Assembly (NCBI GenBank): GCA_045534165.1
Contig: JAZSJD010000056.1
Coordinates: 7,805 to 71,804, forward strand
Reading direction: 5' to 3'
Source of the DNA: SIG575 sp045534165
GTDB lineage: Bacteria > Bacillota > Clostridia > Oscillospirales > Acutalibacteraceae
Length of the DNA: 64,000 nt
Shown here one piece after another: positions 42,558 to 50,773 of this stretch (within the stretch, counting starts at the first letter, position 1; every line of letters starts with the position of its first letter). The translations under genes were made by a program, and so were the position numbers. Under the pieces are notes generated by a model. It saw only the letters and a list, made by a program, of their open reading frames with translations, was not told where the DNA came from and did no database searches.

Positions 42558-44531
42558 TTATATTTTATTGCCTACGGTATATCCCTCATAAACAGCATTG
42601 GGGATAATTCCACCGCCGTTGGAATCACCGATGTTATATATTTCAACAATTTCATCTTTGAGAGATTCATAAAGAGTGGTTTCGGGTCTTCCGCCAACTG
42701 CAAAAACAACAGTGTCTGCTTTAACTGAGTTTTCTTTGCCGTTTTTGGTTTTATACACAACTTTATCAGGTGTGATTCTTTCAACCTTGCTTTCTGTCAG
42801 GAGATTTACTTTGTATCCTTTCAGATGTCCGAGAAGAATTGTCTGGTCTGTTTTGCCGGTGTTACCTGCAAGAGTGTCGGTCATTTCAATTATGCTGACT
42901 TTTTTGCCCTGCTTTGCAAGATACTCTGCAGTTTCGCAACCGATTGAACCACCACCGATTACAACAACATTTTTACCGCAGTTTTCACCTTTAAGAACAT
43001 CTGTTGCGTTGATTGCTCTTTCGGCACCTTCAATGTTAAGTGATACAGGGTTTACACCTGTTGCGCATACAACTGCATCGGCATTCATTCCGAGAACATC
43101 TTCTTTAGTCAGCTTTTTGCCCAGATGTACATTTACATTATGAAGTTCAAGCTGTCTTTCAAGATAAGGTTTCATAAGTCCGAGATGCTGTTTGAAAGGA
43201 GGCTTACAAGCAAGATTCATCTGACCTCCTACTTCGTTTTCCATATCGTACAAATCAACCGTATGTCCTCTCATTGACGCAATTCTTGCAGCCTCAACAC
43301 CTGCAACACCGGCACCGATAACAACAACTTTTTTCTTCGTTTCTGCCGGCTTGATACTGTAATCGTTATCGCCTCTTGCGAGAACTGCGTTTCCTGAACA
43401 GATTGCTCTTTCACCGTGCTGGAGCTGATGGTCAACACAGTGACCGCAGCCGATACAAGGACGGATTTCATCCTCTCTGTCTTCGTCTATAAGATTAACA
43501 AGGTCAGGCTGTGCAAGCAACCCGTGACCGATAAAAATCAGATCACACTGACCTGATTTCAGTGCCTTTTCTGCGGCAACGGGATTCTGTGCTCTGCCAC
43601 CGCCAATAAGAGTTATTTTCTTTTTCCCTGCTGTCAGTGTCAATCCCAGTTTCATAACAAGGCATAGTGCAACAGCCATACAGTCAGAATATGCAGATTC
43701 GGGTTTTTGATTTTTACCTGCTTCTCCTGACCAGATACCTGCAAGAACTTCGATGGCATCAACTCCTGCCTCCTGAAGTTTTTTGCAGTAGTATAGACCG
43801 TCCGGCATTGAAATACCGCCGTCTTTACCCATTTCAATAACTGAAAGTTTAACAATTATTGCAAATTCCTCTCCGCAGAGTTCACGGATTCTTTTAACTA
43901 TGTTAAGGTGAAAACGGATTCTGTTTTCACAACTTCCGCCATATTCATCTGTACGGATATTAGCAGTTTTTGAAAGGAACTGCTGACCCAGATAGTAACC
44001 TACAGCGTGAATTTCAACACCGTCAAACCCTGCTTTCTTTGCACGAAGAGCAGCCTGTGCATATTTTTCCTCGATATTTTTAATTTCATCAATGGTGAGT
44101 GCACGGGGCGTTTCGTTGGCAAGTCCCATCATATATGAATAAGGCATAGCTACTGCACTGGGACCTACGGGTTGGTCTCCGATGATTTTTCTGCGCGCTC
44201 CTCTGCCGGTATGAGAAATCTGCAAAAAAGCTTTTGCACCACCTTTGTGGATAACATCAGCAAGCTGTGTCATACCGGGTATGTATTTGTCATCATCAAT
44301 AACGAGCATTCCTTTAGTGTTGAGACCCAGAGGTGAATCCACACAAGTAACCTCAACAATAATTGCGCCTACTCCGCCTTTAGCTCTCTCGGAATAGTGG
44401 TTGAGAACTGCTTTGTTTACAAAACCGTTTTCAGCCTGACTCATTCCCATTGCAGCCATGACGGTTTTGTTGCGTAATTCAACATTACCGATTTTTCCCG
44501 GTGATAAAAGATTCGGATATTTCTTATTCAT
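42558..44531 (-). CDS. OYE-type NADH:flavin oxidoreductase with FeS and FAD domain (2,4-dienoyl-CoA reductase-like)
   Basis: A 657-aa three-domain enzyme. Residues 1-360 are an FMN-binding TIM barrel (MAAMGMSQAENGFVN, LQISHTGRGARR, GFDGVEIHAVGYYLGQQFLS). A Cys cluster, CIGCGHCVDHQLQHGERAIC, binds one [4Fe-4S]. The C-terminal part has two dinucleotide motifs, VVVIGAGVAGVEAARIASMRG and NVVVIGGGSIGCETAEYL. It reduces activated C=C bonds with NAD(P)H. Relatives include FadH, bile-acid BaiCD/BaiH and daidzein reductase. It is paired with a GH3 glycosidase, so a glycoside aglycone is a likely substrate, though this is an inference. Confidence 0.9.
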   Translation of the reverse strand: MNKKYPNLLSPGKIGNVELRNKTVMAAMGMSQAENGFVNKAVLNHYSERAKGGVGAIIVEVTCVDSPLGLNTKGMLVIDDDKYIPGMTQLADVIHKGGAKAFLQISHTGRGARRKIIGDQPVGPSAVAMPYSYMMGLANETPRALTIDEIKNIEEKYAQAALRAKKAGFDGVEIHAVGYYLGQQFLSKTANIRTDEYGGSCENRIRFHLNIVKRIRELCGEEFAIIVKLSVIEMGKDGGISMPDGLYYCKKLQEAGVDAIEVLAGIWSGEAGKNQKPESAYSDCMAVALCLVMKLGLTLTAGKKKITLIGGGRAQNPVAAEKALKSGQCDLIFIGHGLLAQPDLVNLIDEDREDEIRPCIGCGHCVDHQLQHGERAICSGNAVLARGDNDYSIKPAETKKKVVVIGAGVAGVEAARIASMRGHTVDLYDMENEVGGQMNLACKPPFKQHLGLMKPYLERQLELHNVNVHLGKKLTKEDVLGMNADAVVCATGVNPVSLNIEGAERAINATDVLKGENCGKNVVVIGGGSIGCETAEYLAKQGKKVSIIEMTDTLAGNTGKTDQTILLGHLKGYKVNLLTESKVERITPDKVVYKTKNGKENSVKADTVVFAVGGRPETTLYESLKDEIVEIYNIGDSNGGGIIPNAVYEGYTVGNKI

Positions 44532-44560
44532 ACAAACACCTCGTTTTTCCTTTTAAAGAA

Positions 44561-44589
44561 ATTATATTACACAAACGACTATTTTGCAA
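44561..44589 (-). promoter_or_regulatory. Promoter of the OYE-GH3 operon
   Basis: Minus strand: -35 TTGCAA (44584-44589), 17-bp spacer, -10 TATAAT (44561-44566). Confidence 0.8.
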
Positions 44590-44624
44590 GAACTAAAGGA
44601 ATGTTTGAGTAATTTGATTTTTAC

Positions 44625-44672
44625 ATCTTTTGAAGAGTGCATCCGGAAAGTTCTTGTTTATCTTCAAAAGAT
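44625..44672. promoter_or_regulatory. Perfect 12-bp inverted repeat between divergent promoters (operator candidate)
   Basis: Arms ATCTTTTGAAGA (44625-44636) and TCTTCAAAAGAT (44661-44672) are exact reverse complements, separated by 24 nt. They lie between the divergent promoters at 44561 and 44720. No T-run makes it a convincing terminator, so a regulator site is likelier. Confidence 0.7.
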
Positions 44673-44719
44673 CACCGGTTCTTTTTATTATACCATTCTT
44701 AAATTTACCGTTTTAATTC

Positions 44720-44748
44720 TTGCAAAACTTTGTTCTTAAAGCTATAAT
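44720..44748 (+). promoter_or_regulatory. Promoter of the secreted beta-helix protein
   Basis: -35 TTGCAA (44720-44725), 17-bp spacer, -10 TATAAT (44743-44748). Its -35 context TTCTTGCAAAA is the same 11-mer as in the divergent promoter. Confidence 0.85.
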
Positions 44749-44817
44749 AGAAATATAACAAGTCTTTTCAGCTGAGCTGGCTGACTTTGTAATAAAATTT
44801 TTGAAGGTGATGAGAAA

Positions 44818-46740
44818 ATGGTTTCTAAAATTATGGCAGTAATAATGTGCATCGTTTCTGTTCTGCCTGCCCCTTTTCAGCAGATTTTTTCTAAAACAGA
44901 ACTGAAATATGAACTTTCACAAGGCGGTTATGAAAGCCCCTACATTGTCAGACCTCTTGACGAGATAACTGTAAACGGTGTTTCTGTTGAAGAATACTCC
45001 GTTGTTGTGCCTGAAGGTGCTTTGTATTCCAATGCCTCACAAACTCTTTCAGATGAAATCTACAAGGCCTGCGGCAAAAAAATTGCCACAGCAGAAAACA
45101 TCTCCGAAAAAGCTTTTATAATTGATTCCAATCTTAATGACACAGACGTTTTTACACTTAAAGTTGAAAATGGTAATGTTTATATCAAAGGCAGTTCAAA
45201 AGTCGGAATCTCAAGAGGTATAACAGCTTTTGCAGATGAAGTTCTGATTTCTGCAGAAAAAAGTTTTGATTTCAAAGACGGTTATGAATATAGCAAAACT
45301 TTTGCTGATTATGTAACATATGAAGATTTCGGTGCTGTGGGTGACGGTCAGACAGATGACTTTGAAGCTATCATAAAAACCCACGAATATGCAAACGAAA
45401 ATGATTTAAGTGTTTTCGCAAAGGAAACTGCAACGTATTATATTGGTGGTGCAAACAAAACTGCTTACATAAAAACAAACACTAATTGGTCAACAGCACA
45501 TTTTATAGTTGATGACACAAATGTAGAAAACAGAAACTCATGGCTCTTCAACATCGCTCCTTCACAGAGTGCAAAAAATATAACCGAAAAAGTTTCTCCC
45601 CTTAAAATTGATGCAACAAATATCGGTGCATCACTGGAAGAAAAAAGTCTGGTTGTGCTCACTGATTCCAACGTTAAAAGATATATCCGTAAAGGCGCAA
45701 ACCAGAATTCAGGCAGTAACCAGACAGATGTTATCCTTGTTGATGAAAACGGAAATATTGATCCCGAAACTCCCCTTATCTGGGATTTTGATACAATTAC
45801 CAATGCTGTGGCTTATCCCATAGACGCTGAAACATTGACAATAAAAGGTGGCTTCTTCACAACTATTGCAAACAATGCTTCCTCTGAATATAACTATTAT
45901 GCAAGAGGCATTCAGGTAAGACGCTCAAACACAGTTATTGACGGATTGTACCACGATATTAAAAATGAAGGTAAAACAGGTGCACCTTATTCAGCTTTTG
46001 TAAGCCTTTCTTGCTGTGCAGATGTAACGGTGAAAAACTGTACATTCACAGGTCATAAAAAATATTCAACAATCGGCTCAGCCGGAACATCAGTAACAAT
46101 GGGCACTTATGATATCGGTGCTGCAACAGCAGTTAATGCAAAGTTTATCAACTGCAACCAGACAAACGATATAACCGATGGCGATTATTGGGGAATTGCA
46201 GGCACAAACTATTGCAAAAACCTTGTGTATGACGGTTGTGCACTTTCAAGGTTTGATGCACATCAGGGTGTTCTCAATGCAACGGTTATAAACTCTGTTC
46301 TCGGTCATCACGGAATAAAACTTATCGGAAGCGGAACAGCTCTTATTGAAAACACAATCGTTTTATCCGATAGCTTTGTTGACCTGCGTTCAGATTACGG
46401 TTCAACCTGGAACGGTGACCTTATTATCCGCAACTGTAAATTCTACCCCACAGGTGTATCAAGCCATATTATAAAAGCAGAGAATTCAGAAGACCATAAT
46501 TTCGGTTACACCTGCTATCTGCCACAGAAAATAGACGTTGATGGTTTTTATGTTCACAGAATCGGATTTAATTATCTTTTCAACAAAGTTAATTCCAAAC
46601 ATAATTCCGATTCATACAATGCACCATATCCCGTTGTTCCCCCTCAGGAAATAACTGTTAAAAACTTCAGCAATTTACTTTTCGGCAACCTGAAAGTTTC
46701 ACAGAACAAGTCAATATTCAAAGTTCAGATTTCATCATAA
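44818..46740 (+). CDS. Exported pectate-lyase-superfamily (beta-helix) protein
   Basis: A 640-aa protein. The N-terminus (MVSKIMAVIMCIVSVLPAPF) is hydrophobic and probably an uncleaved or weak signal. Residues ~30-150 form an alpha/beta domain resembling the N-terminal domain of some glycoside hydrolases (ITVNGVSVEEYSVVVPEGA). FGAVGDGQTDDFEAI near 178 is the signature of pectate-lyase-superfamily beta-helix proteins. The rest has repeated coils such as VTVKNCTFTGHKK, AKFINCNQTND and LVYDGCALSRFD. It probably binds or cleaves a polysaccharide; catalytic residues cannot be assigned. Divergent from the OYE-GH3 operon with a shared control region. Confidence 0.82.
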   Translation: MVSKIMAVIMCIVSVLPAPFQQIFSKTELKYELSQGGYESPYIVRPLDEITVNGVSVEEYSVVVPEGALYSNASQTLSDEIYKACGKKIATAENISEKAFIIDSNLNDTDVFTLKVENGNVYIKGSSKVGISRGITAFADEVLISAEKSFDFKDGYEYSKTFADYVTYEDFGAVGDGQTDDFEAIIKTHEYANENDLSVFAKETATYYIGGANKTAYIKTNTNWSTAHFIVDDTNVENRNSWLFNIAPSQSAKNITEKVSPLKIDATNIGASLEEKSLVVLTDSNVKRYIRKGANQNSGSNQTDVILVDENGNIDPETPLIWDFDTITNAVAYPIDAETLTIKGGFFTTIANNASSEYNYYARGIQVRRSNTVIDGLYHDIKNEGKTGAPYSAFVSLSCCADVTVKNCTFTGHKKYSTIGSAGTSVTMGTYDIGAATAVNAKFINCNQTNDITDGDYWGIAGTNYCKNLVYDGCALSRFDAHQGVLNATVINSVLGHHGIKLIGSGTALIENTIVLSDSFVDLRSDYGSTWNGDLIIRNCKFYPTGVSSHIIKAENSEDHNFGYTCYLPQKIDVDGFYVHRIGFNYLFNKVNSKHNSDSYNAPYPVVPPQEITVKNFSNLLFGNLKVSQNKSIFKVQISS

Positions 46741-46744
46741 ATCA

Positions 46745-46780
46745 AAAAGTGATATTCAACATATGTTGAATATCACTTTT
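46745..46780. terminator. Bidirectional terminator between converging genes
   Basis: 36-bp perfect palindrome centred at 46762/46763 (AAAAGTGATATTCAACAT and its complement), followed by T-rich DNA. Confidence 0.88.
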
Positions 46781-46789
46781 GTTTTTATA

Positions 46790-47833
46790 TCAGTTTTCTG
46801 ATAACCAATCAAAAGATTTCCGTCCGCAGACTGAATGTTTGCCGTCAAAAACATCAATGTGCAGTTTATCTTCCGCATCTGCCAGCTCATATATTCTTCT
46901 GATATTTTTGTGGGCAGTTTCACTGGCAACTATGGGGAAAAGTTTATCTTTTTTCCCTGATTCAATAAACAATTCTTTCGGTGCAAGGGCTGATGCAAAA
47001 TCATAAATCTCCCCTGTTTCAAGTATTCCGGGAATATAATTATCAGGACAGTGCCACAAGGAAAGAATACTGTCCCTGAAAGTGTTCACATATCCGCAGA
47101 CAACTGTTTTGTATATTTTTTCATCAAGCACAGATGAATAAAGTGCTGTAAGACCTCCCCCTGAAATACCCATAAGAGACACTTTGTCGGTATCAACAAT
47201 TTTCATCCCCCTGAGTATATTGGCGCACATAAGAGCCTGCGCAATTCTGACGCTTGCTGTTGTAAGCCCATATGGTAAAAGATGATGAGAAAGTTCATCA
47301 CAGGAGCTTATATAAAAAGGCTTCCACAAATCAGAAGTCAGTCTTGCTTCGCCGAAACCGAAAAGCTCGGGAGCAATTACAACACATCCTCTTTTTACAA
47401 GCTCAACAGCAAAATTTTTCTGATAATTATCAACATACCTGAAATATTTTTTGTTTCCCTTTTTTGAAATGTTGAGAATCTGCCTTACTCCGTATCCGTG
47501 ACCGCAAAGTGCCACCACACCTACTGCTTTTTTGCTGAGCTTTTTCGGTGCAAGCACATACACAGCAGTAACCAGACCTTCACATATGGGGAGAGAATAT
47601 TTCTGCAAGGTATAGTCAGAATAATCAAGGCTTTTGCCTGCTTTTATAAGTTTTGGTGTTGAATTAAGGTTGCAGATTTTATCTATGGCAAAAAGTTCTT
47701 TTGCTTTATTCCTGATTTCTTTGCCCGTTGCAAGAACTTCTTCTTTTGAAGAAACATTTTTGTAAGGCTCGTTTTTATTTTTTTCATAAAGCCCTGACAT
47801 AAACTCATCGGGAGAATACTGGCTTTTTTTCAT
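46790..47833 (-). CDS. Alpha/beta hydrolase (esterase-like)
   Basis: A 347-aa cytoplasmic alpha/beta hydrolase. The nucleophile elbow is GISGGG with S224, the oxyanion region is VALCGHGYGVR, and the His is in FDGKHSVCGR near residue 335. An acid residue fits around the IESGKKDKLFP stretch. The long N-terminal helical region (~70 residues) and the LFGFGEARLT motif resemble acetyl-xylan-esterase-like and dienelactone-hydrolase-like members. It is the last gene of the 46.8-56.1 kb catabolic operon, 17 nt after GH3, so it may remove an acyl decoration from the glycoside. Confidence 0.82.
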   Translation of the reverse strand: MKKSQYSPDEFMSGLYEKNKNEPYKNVSSKEEVLATGKEIRNKAKELFAIDKICNLNSTPKLIKAGKSLDYSDYTLQKYSLPICEGLVTAVYVLAPKKLSKKAVGVVALCGHGYGVRQILNISKKGNKKYFRYVDNYQKNFAVELVKRGCVVIAPELFGFGEARLTSDLWKPFYISSCDELSHHLLPYGLTTASVRIAQALMCANILRGMKIVDTDKVSLMGISGGGLTALYSSVLDEKIYKTVVCGYVNTFRDSILSLWHCPDNYIPGILETGEIYDFASALAPKELFIESGKKDKLFPIVASETAHKNIRRIYELADAEDKLHIDVFDGKHSVCGRKSFDWLSEN

Positions 47834-47850
47834 GCTTTCACCTCACAAAA

Positions 47851-49923
47851 TCAGAAACTGATTTTTCCCGCTTCAATAACATTTCTGCTGTTTTTGCCAA
47901 CATAAACTGTGTATGTATCATCAAGCTCCCACTCTGATGTTTCAGGGTTGTAGAAACTGATATCTTTAACATCTGCCGAAACTTCAGTGGCAACTGTTTC
48001 ACCTTTTCTCACAGTAACACGTCTGAATCCTTTAAGGAGCTTCACAGGTCTGTCAATTGACGTGTTGTTACTGCCGATATAAAGCTGAATTATCTCATCT
48101 CCATCAAAGTCACCTTTATTTTTGACATTCAGGCTGACGGTGATTTTTTTATCGTCATTTGCAAGAGAAATATCTCCATATTCAAACTCTGTATAAGAAA
48201 GACCGAAACCAAATGGAAAATGAGGCTCTTTGCCCATCTTATCAAAAAGTGTATAACCGTGATAATAACCGTATTCTATATCTTTGTTTTTTGTGCCGAG
48301 ATGGAGGAACGATGGATAATCGTCAACTTTTTCCGCTATTGTGAAAGGTAATTTACCTGCAGGGGTTGCATCACCGCTGAGAATATCTGCAAGGGCATTG
48401 CCACCTTCAAGACCGCTGTAGAAAGACATCAGCACAGCGTCTGCACAGTCAATCCAGTCCTTGATTACGTAAGCACTTCCGCCCATTATGTTTACAACAA
48501 GTTTTTTGCCAAGCTTTGACATTGCTTTAATAAGCTGAACATCTTCAGGCGGTATATTAAGGTCGGCTCTGTCACCGCCTGAACCTTTCGGCTTTTTCTT
48601 TATGTTGCCGAAGTTTACAAGGAATTCACCTTCCTGAAGCCAGTCGCTTCCCACACAGACAACAATATAATCACAGCTTTCTGCAACCTTTGTTGCTTTT
48701 TTGCAATCGCAACCGTTATAGAGGGAAACCTTGTTTTCCCCGAAACGCTTGCACATACCCTGATAAGGTGTTATAGCATAAGGGCTGAAAACATTACTGC
48801 TTCCGTGGTCCCCTGTGTTTCTTTTATCTGCATATCTGCCTACTACTGCAATCTTTTTATCACATTTAAGTGGCAGAGTTTTATTTTCATTTTTAAGGAG
48901 CACCATGCCTTTTGTTGCTGTTTCCCTTGCCAGAGCAACGTGCTCTTCTGAAAGGATAACAGATTTCGGTTGCTTTTTATATTCAGGCAAAGTTGATATC
49001 AGAGCTCTGAGCACTCTCAGGGCAGATGTATCTATATCTTTTTCTGCGATATCACCTTTTCTGAGTTTGTGAGATAACACCGAATAACGGAAAAGATAGG
49101 GCATTTCTACATCCATGCCTGATCTGATACTTCTTGCTGCATCGTATATACCATAGAAAAAGTCAGACAAAGCAAAACCGTCAAAACCCCACTGATCTCT
49201 TAAAATATCAGTAAGGAGTTTTTTATTTTCGCAGGCATAAGTACCATTGACTTTGTTGTATGCACCCATAATAGACATTGCCCCGGCATCAATGCACTTT
49301 TTGAAATGAGGGAGATATACTTCGTGGAGAGTTCTTTCATCAGCAATGGCATTTGCACTGAAGCGAAGGTCTTCAATACTGTTAAGAGCATAGTGTTTGG
49401 GACAGGCAATTATACCGTTGTTCTGCATAGCTTCAGTGAGTGCAACACCCATCTTCCCCAGAAGATAAGGGTCTTCACCATATGTTTCCTGGGCTCTGCC
49501 CCACATAGGGTTACGCAGAAGATTAATACATATTCCTGCAAAAAGGTTGGCATCAAGTGCAGAAGCTTCTTTAGCAAAAACTTCACCTATACGGTATTCA
49601 AGCTCATCGTCAAATGAAGCTCCCCTGAGCATAGAAACAGGAAAACATGTGCATTTTTTCATAACAATGCCTCTGGGACCGTCAGTAAACATTACAGGGG
49701 GGATGCCTAATCTTTTGCAACCACCTGCCGGATACGCCTCAGCATTATAAAACCTGCCTGAAGTGATCAGGTTTTTTACAGTCACACTCATAGCATGACC
49801 CTGAAGAAGGCGGATTTTTTCTTTAGTTTTCATTTCCTTAAGAAGCAGTTCTGATACCTCATAAAGTTTTTCTTTTGTGGGTTCAGCTTTATAAAGTTCT
49901 GTTGCCTTATCAAAAGTCATCAT
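47851..49923 (-). CDS. GH3 beta-glucosidase, cytoplasmic, canonical domain order
   Basis: The ATG at 49923 has a normal spacing to AAGGAG; the ATG at 49929 is only 2-3 nt away. The product is 690 aa. The TIM barrel is N-terminal: RLGIPPVMFTDGPRG, RNPMWGRAQETYGEDPYLLG, CPKHYALNS and the nucleophile FALSDF (D254 in this numbering). The alpha/beta sandwich (MVLLKNENKTLPL, VVGRYADKRN) and a fibronectin-like C-terminal domain (FPFGFGLSYTEFEYG) follow. There is no signal peptide, so it acts on imported glycosides. It is in an operon with a GPH transporter, flavoenzymes and a hydrolase. Specificity (glucoside, xyloside, other) is not certain. Confidence 0.92.
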   Translation of the reverse strand: MMTFDKATELYKAEPTKEKLYEVSELLLKEMKTKEKIRLLQGHAMSVTVKNLITSGRFYNAEAYPAGGCKRLGIPPVMFTDGPRGIVMKKCTCFPVSMLRGASFDDELEYRIGEVFAKEASALDANLFAGICINLLRNPMWGRAQETYGEDPYLLGKMGVALTEAMQNNGIIACPKHYALNSIEDLRFSANAIADERTLHEVYLPHFKKCIDAGAMSIMGAYNKVNGTYACENKKLLTDILRDQWGFDGFALSDFFYGIYDAARSIRSGMDVEMPYLFRYSVLSHKLRKGDIAEKDIDTSALRVLRALISTLPEYKKQPKSVILSEEHVALARETATKGMVLLKNENKTLPLKCDKKIAVVGRYADKRNTGDHGSSNVFSPYAITPYQGMCKRFGENKVSLYNGCDCKKATKVAESCDYIVVCVGSDWLQEGEFLVNFGNIKKKPKGSGGDRADLNIPPEDVQLIKAMSKLGKKLVVNIMGGSAYVIKDWIDCADAVLMSFYSGLEGGNALADILSGDATPAGKLPFTIAEKVDDYPSFLHLGTKNKDIEYGYYHGYTLFDKMGKEPHFPFGFGLSYTEFEYGDISLANDDKKITVSLNVKNKGDFDGDEIIQLYIGSNNTSIDRPVKLLKGFRRVTVRKGETVATEVSADVKDISFYNPETSEWELDDTYTVYVGKNSRNVIEAGKISF

Positions 49924-49935
49924 ATTCATTTCTCC

Positions 49936-50028
49936 TTATGCCATAGCTTTCAGCATTTCTTTTGTAACTTCGTATCTTGTTTCTTTGCCTGTACAGAAAA
50001 ACAAAATTAAATCCGGCTTCATTTTCAT
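49936..50028 (-). CDS. Possible 30-aa ORF in the operon
   Basis: Starts one base after the isomerase stop (TGAGATG arrangement) and ends just before the RBS of the GH3 gene. Encodes MKMKPDLILFFCTG.. to a C-terminal KAMA, 30 aa. It has no known family. It could be a real microprotein, a leader that couples translation, or a truncated gene. Confidence 0.35.
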   Translation of the reverse strand: MKMKPDLILFFCTGKETRYEVTKEMLKAMA

Positions 50029-50029
50029 C

Positions 50030-50773
50030 TCAATAACTTTTCAGTTTCCCTGCATCTTTATAAAATACTTTTTCGCTGTCAAATTCAACGAATTCAATCA
50101 TAACAATACCGCCGAAATTCTTACCTTTAAGCTTTTTGAGCAAGGTATCAAGATAATTCTTATCCTTTTTTCTGAACATCTGCTCTTTTTTCAGATCGCG
50201 GTAAGATACGTGTACGTTTTCCGTAAAATCAAAAGTTCTGTCAATACGGTCAAGGTCATATTCCATACGGAAATATCTTGACTGAAAATAAGTTCTGAAA
50301 TTTTCTTTCTGCAAATCTTTTTTCAGACGTAAAAATGCATCAGTGTTGTTGTTGAAAGTATTGTCGTGACATTCAGGGCAGACCAGAAGACCGTAATCTC
50401 CTGCAATATCACACATTTTTCTTGTGTTTGACAGCAAAGCAAGATATTCATCATCATTTGTCTCTTCGCTGTTCTTTTTACCAAGCCAGATTCTTATTGA
50501 TGAAGCGCCCATTTCCTTTGCAATTGCGCATATCTGTTCCCATTTGATTTCGTCTGATTCAATGCTGTTGAAATAGCTTCCGTAAGAACTGATTTTTATT
50601 CCAAAATCACTGCAGAGCTTTTTAACTTTGCGCGCATCTTCAATTGTTTTTACGTGAACATCTGCGCCCCATTCAATATAATCCATACCTGCGTTTTTTG
50701 CAATTTCAACCACTTCTTCAACGCTCTTTTTTCTGAATGTGACACTGCAAAGACCAAGTTTAAAACTGCTCAT
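50030..50773 (-). CDS. Sugar-phosphate isomerase/epimerase-like TIM-barrel protein (AP endonuclease 2 family)
   Basis: A 247-aa protein with FKLGLCSVTFRKKSVEEVVEIA at the N-terminus and AGMDYIEWGADVH, typical of the xylose-isomerase-like TIM barrel superfamily. Metal-binding acidic residues are plausible at ECHDN near residue 136 and IEFVEFD near the C-terminus. Members isomerise or epimerise sugars, and some distant members act in C-glycoside cleavage. At 247 aa it is short for the family (usually 260-300). It sits between the transporter and GH3, so it may process the freed or oxidised sugar. Confidence 0.82.
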   Translation of the reverse strand: MSSFKLGLCSVTFRKKSVEEVVEIAKNAGMDYIEWGADVHVKTIEDARKVKKLCSDFGIKISSYGSYFNSIESDEIKWEQICAIAKEMGASSIRIWLGKKNSEETNDDEYLALLSNTRKMCDIAGDYGLLVCPECHDNTFNNNTDAFLRLKKDLQKENFRTYFQSRYFRMEYDLDRIDRTFDFTENVHVSYRDLKKEQMFRKKDKNYLDTLLKKLKGKNFGGIVMIEFVEFDSEKVFYKDAGKLKSY

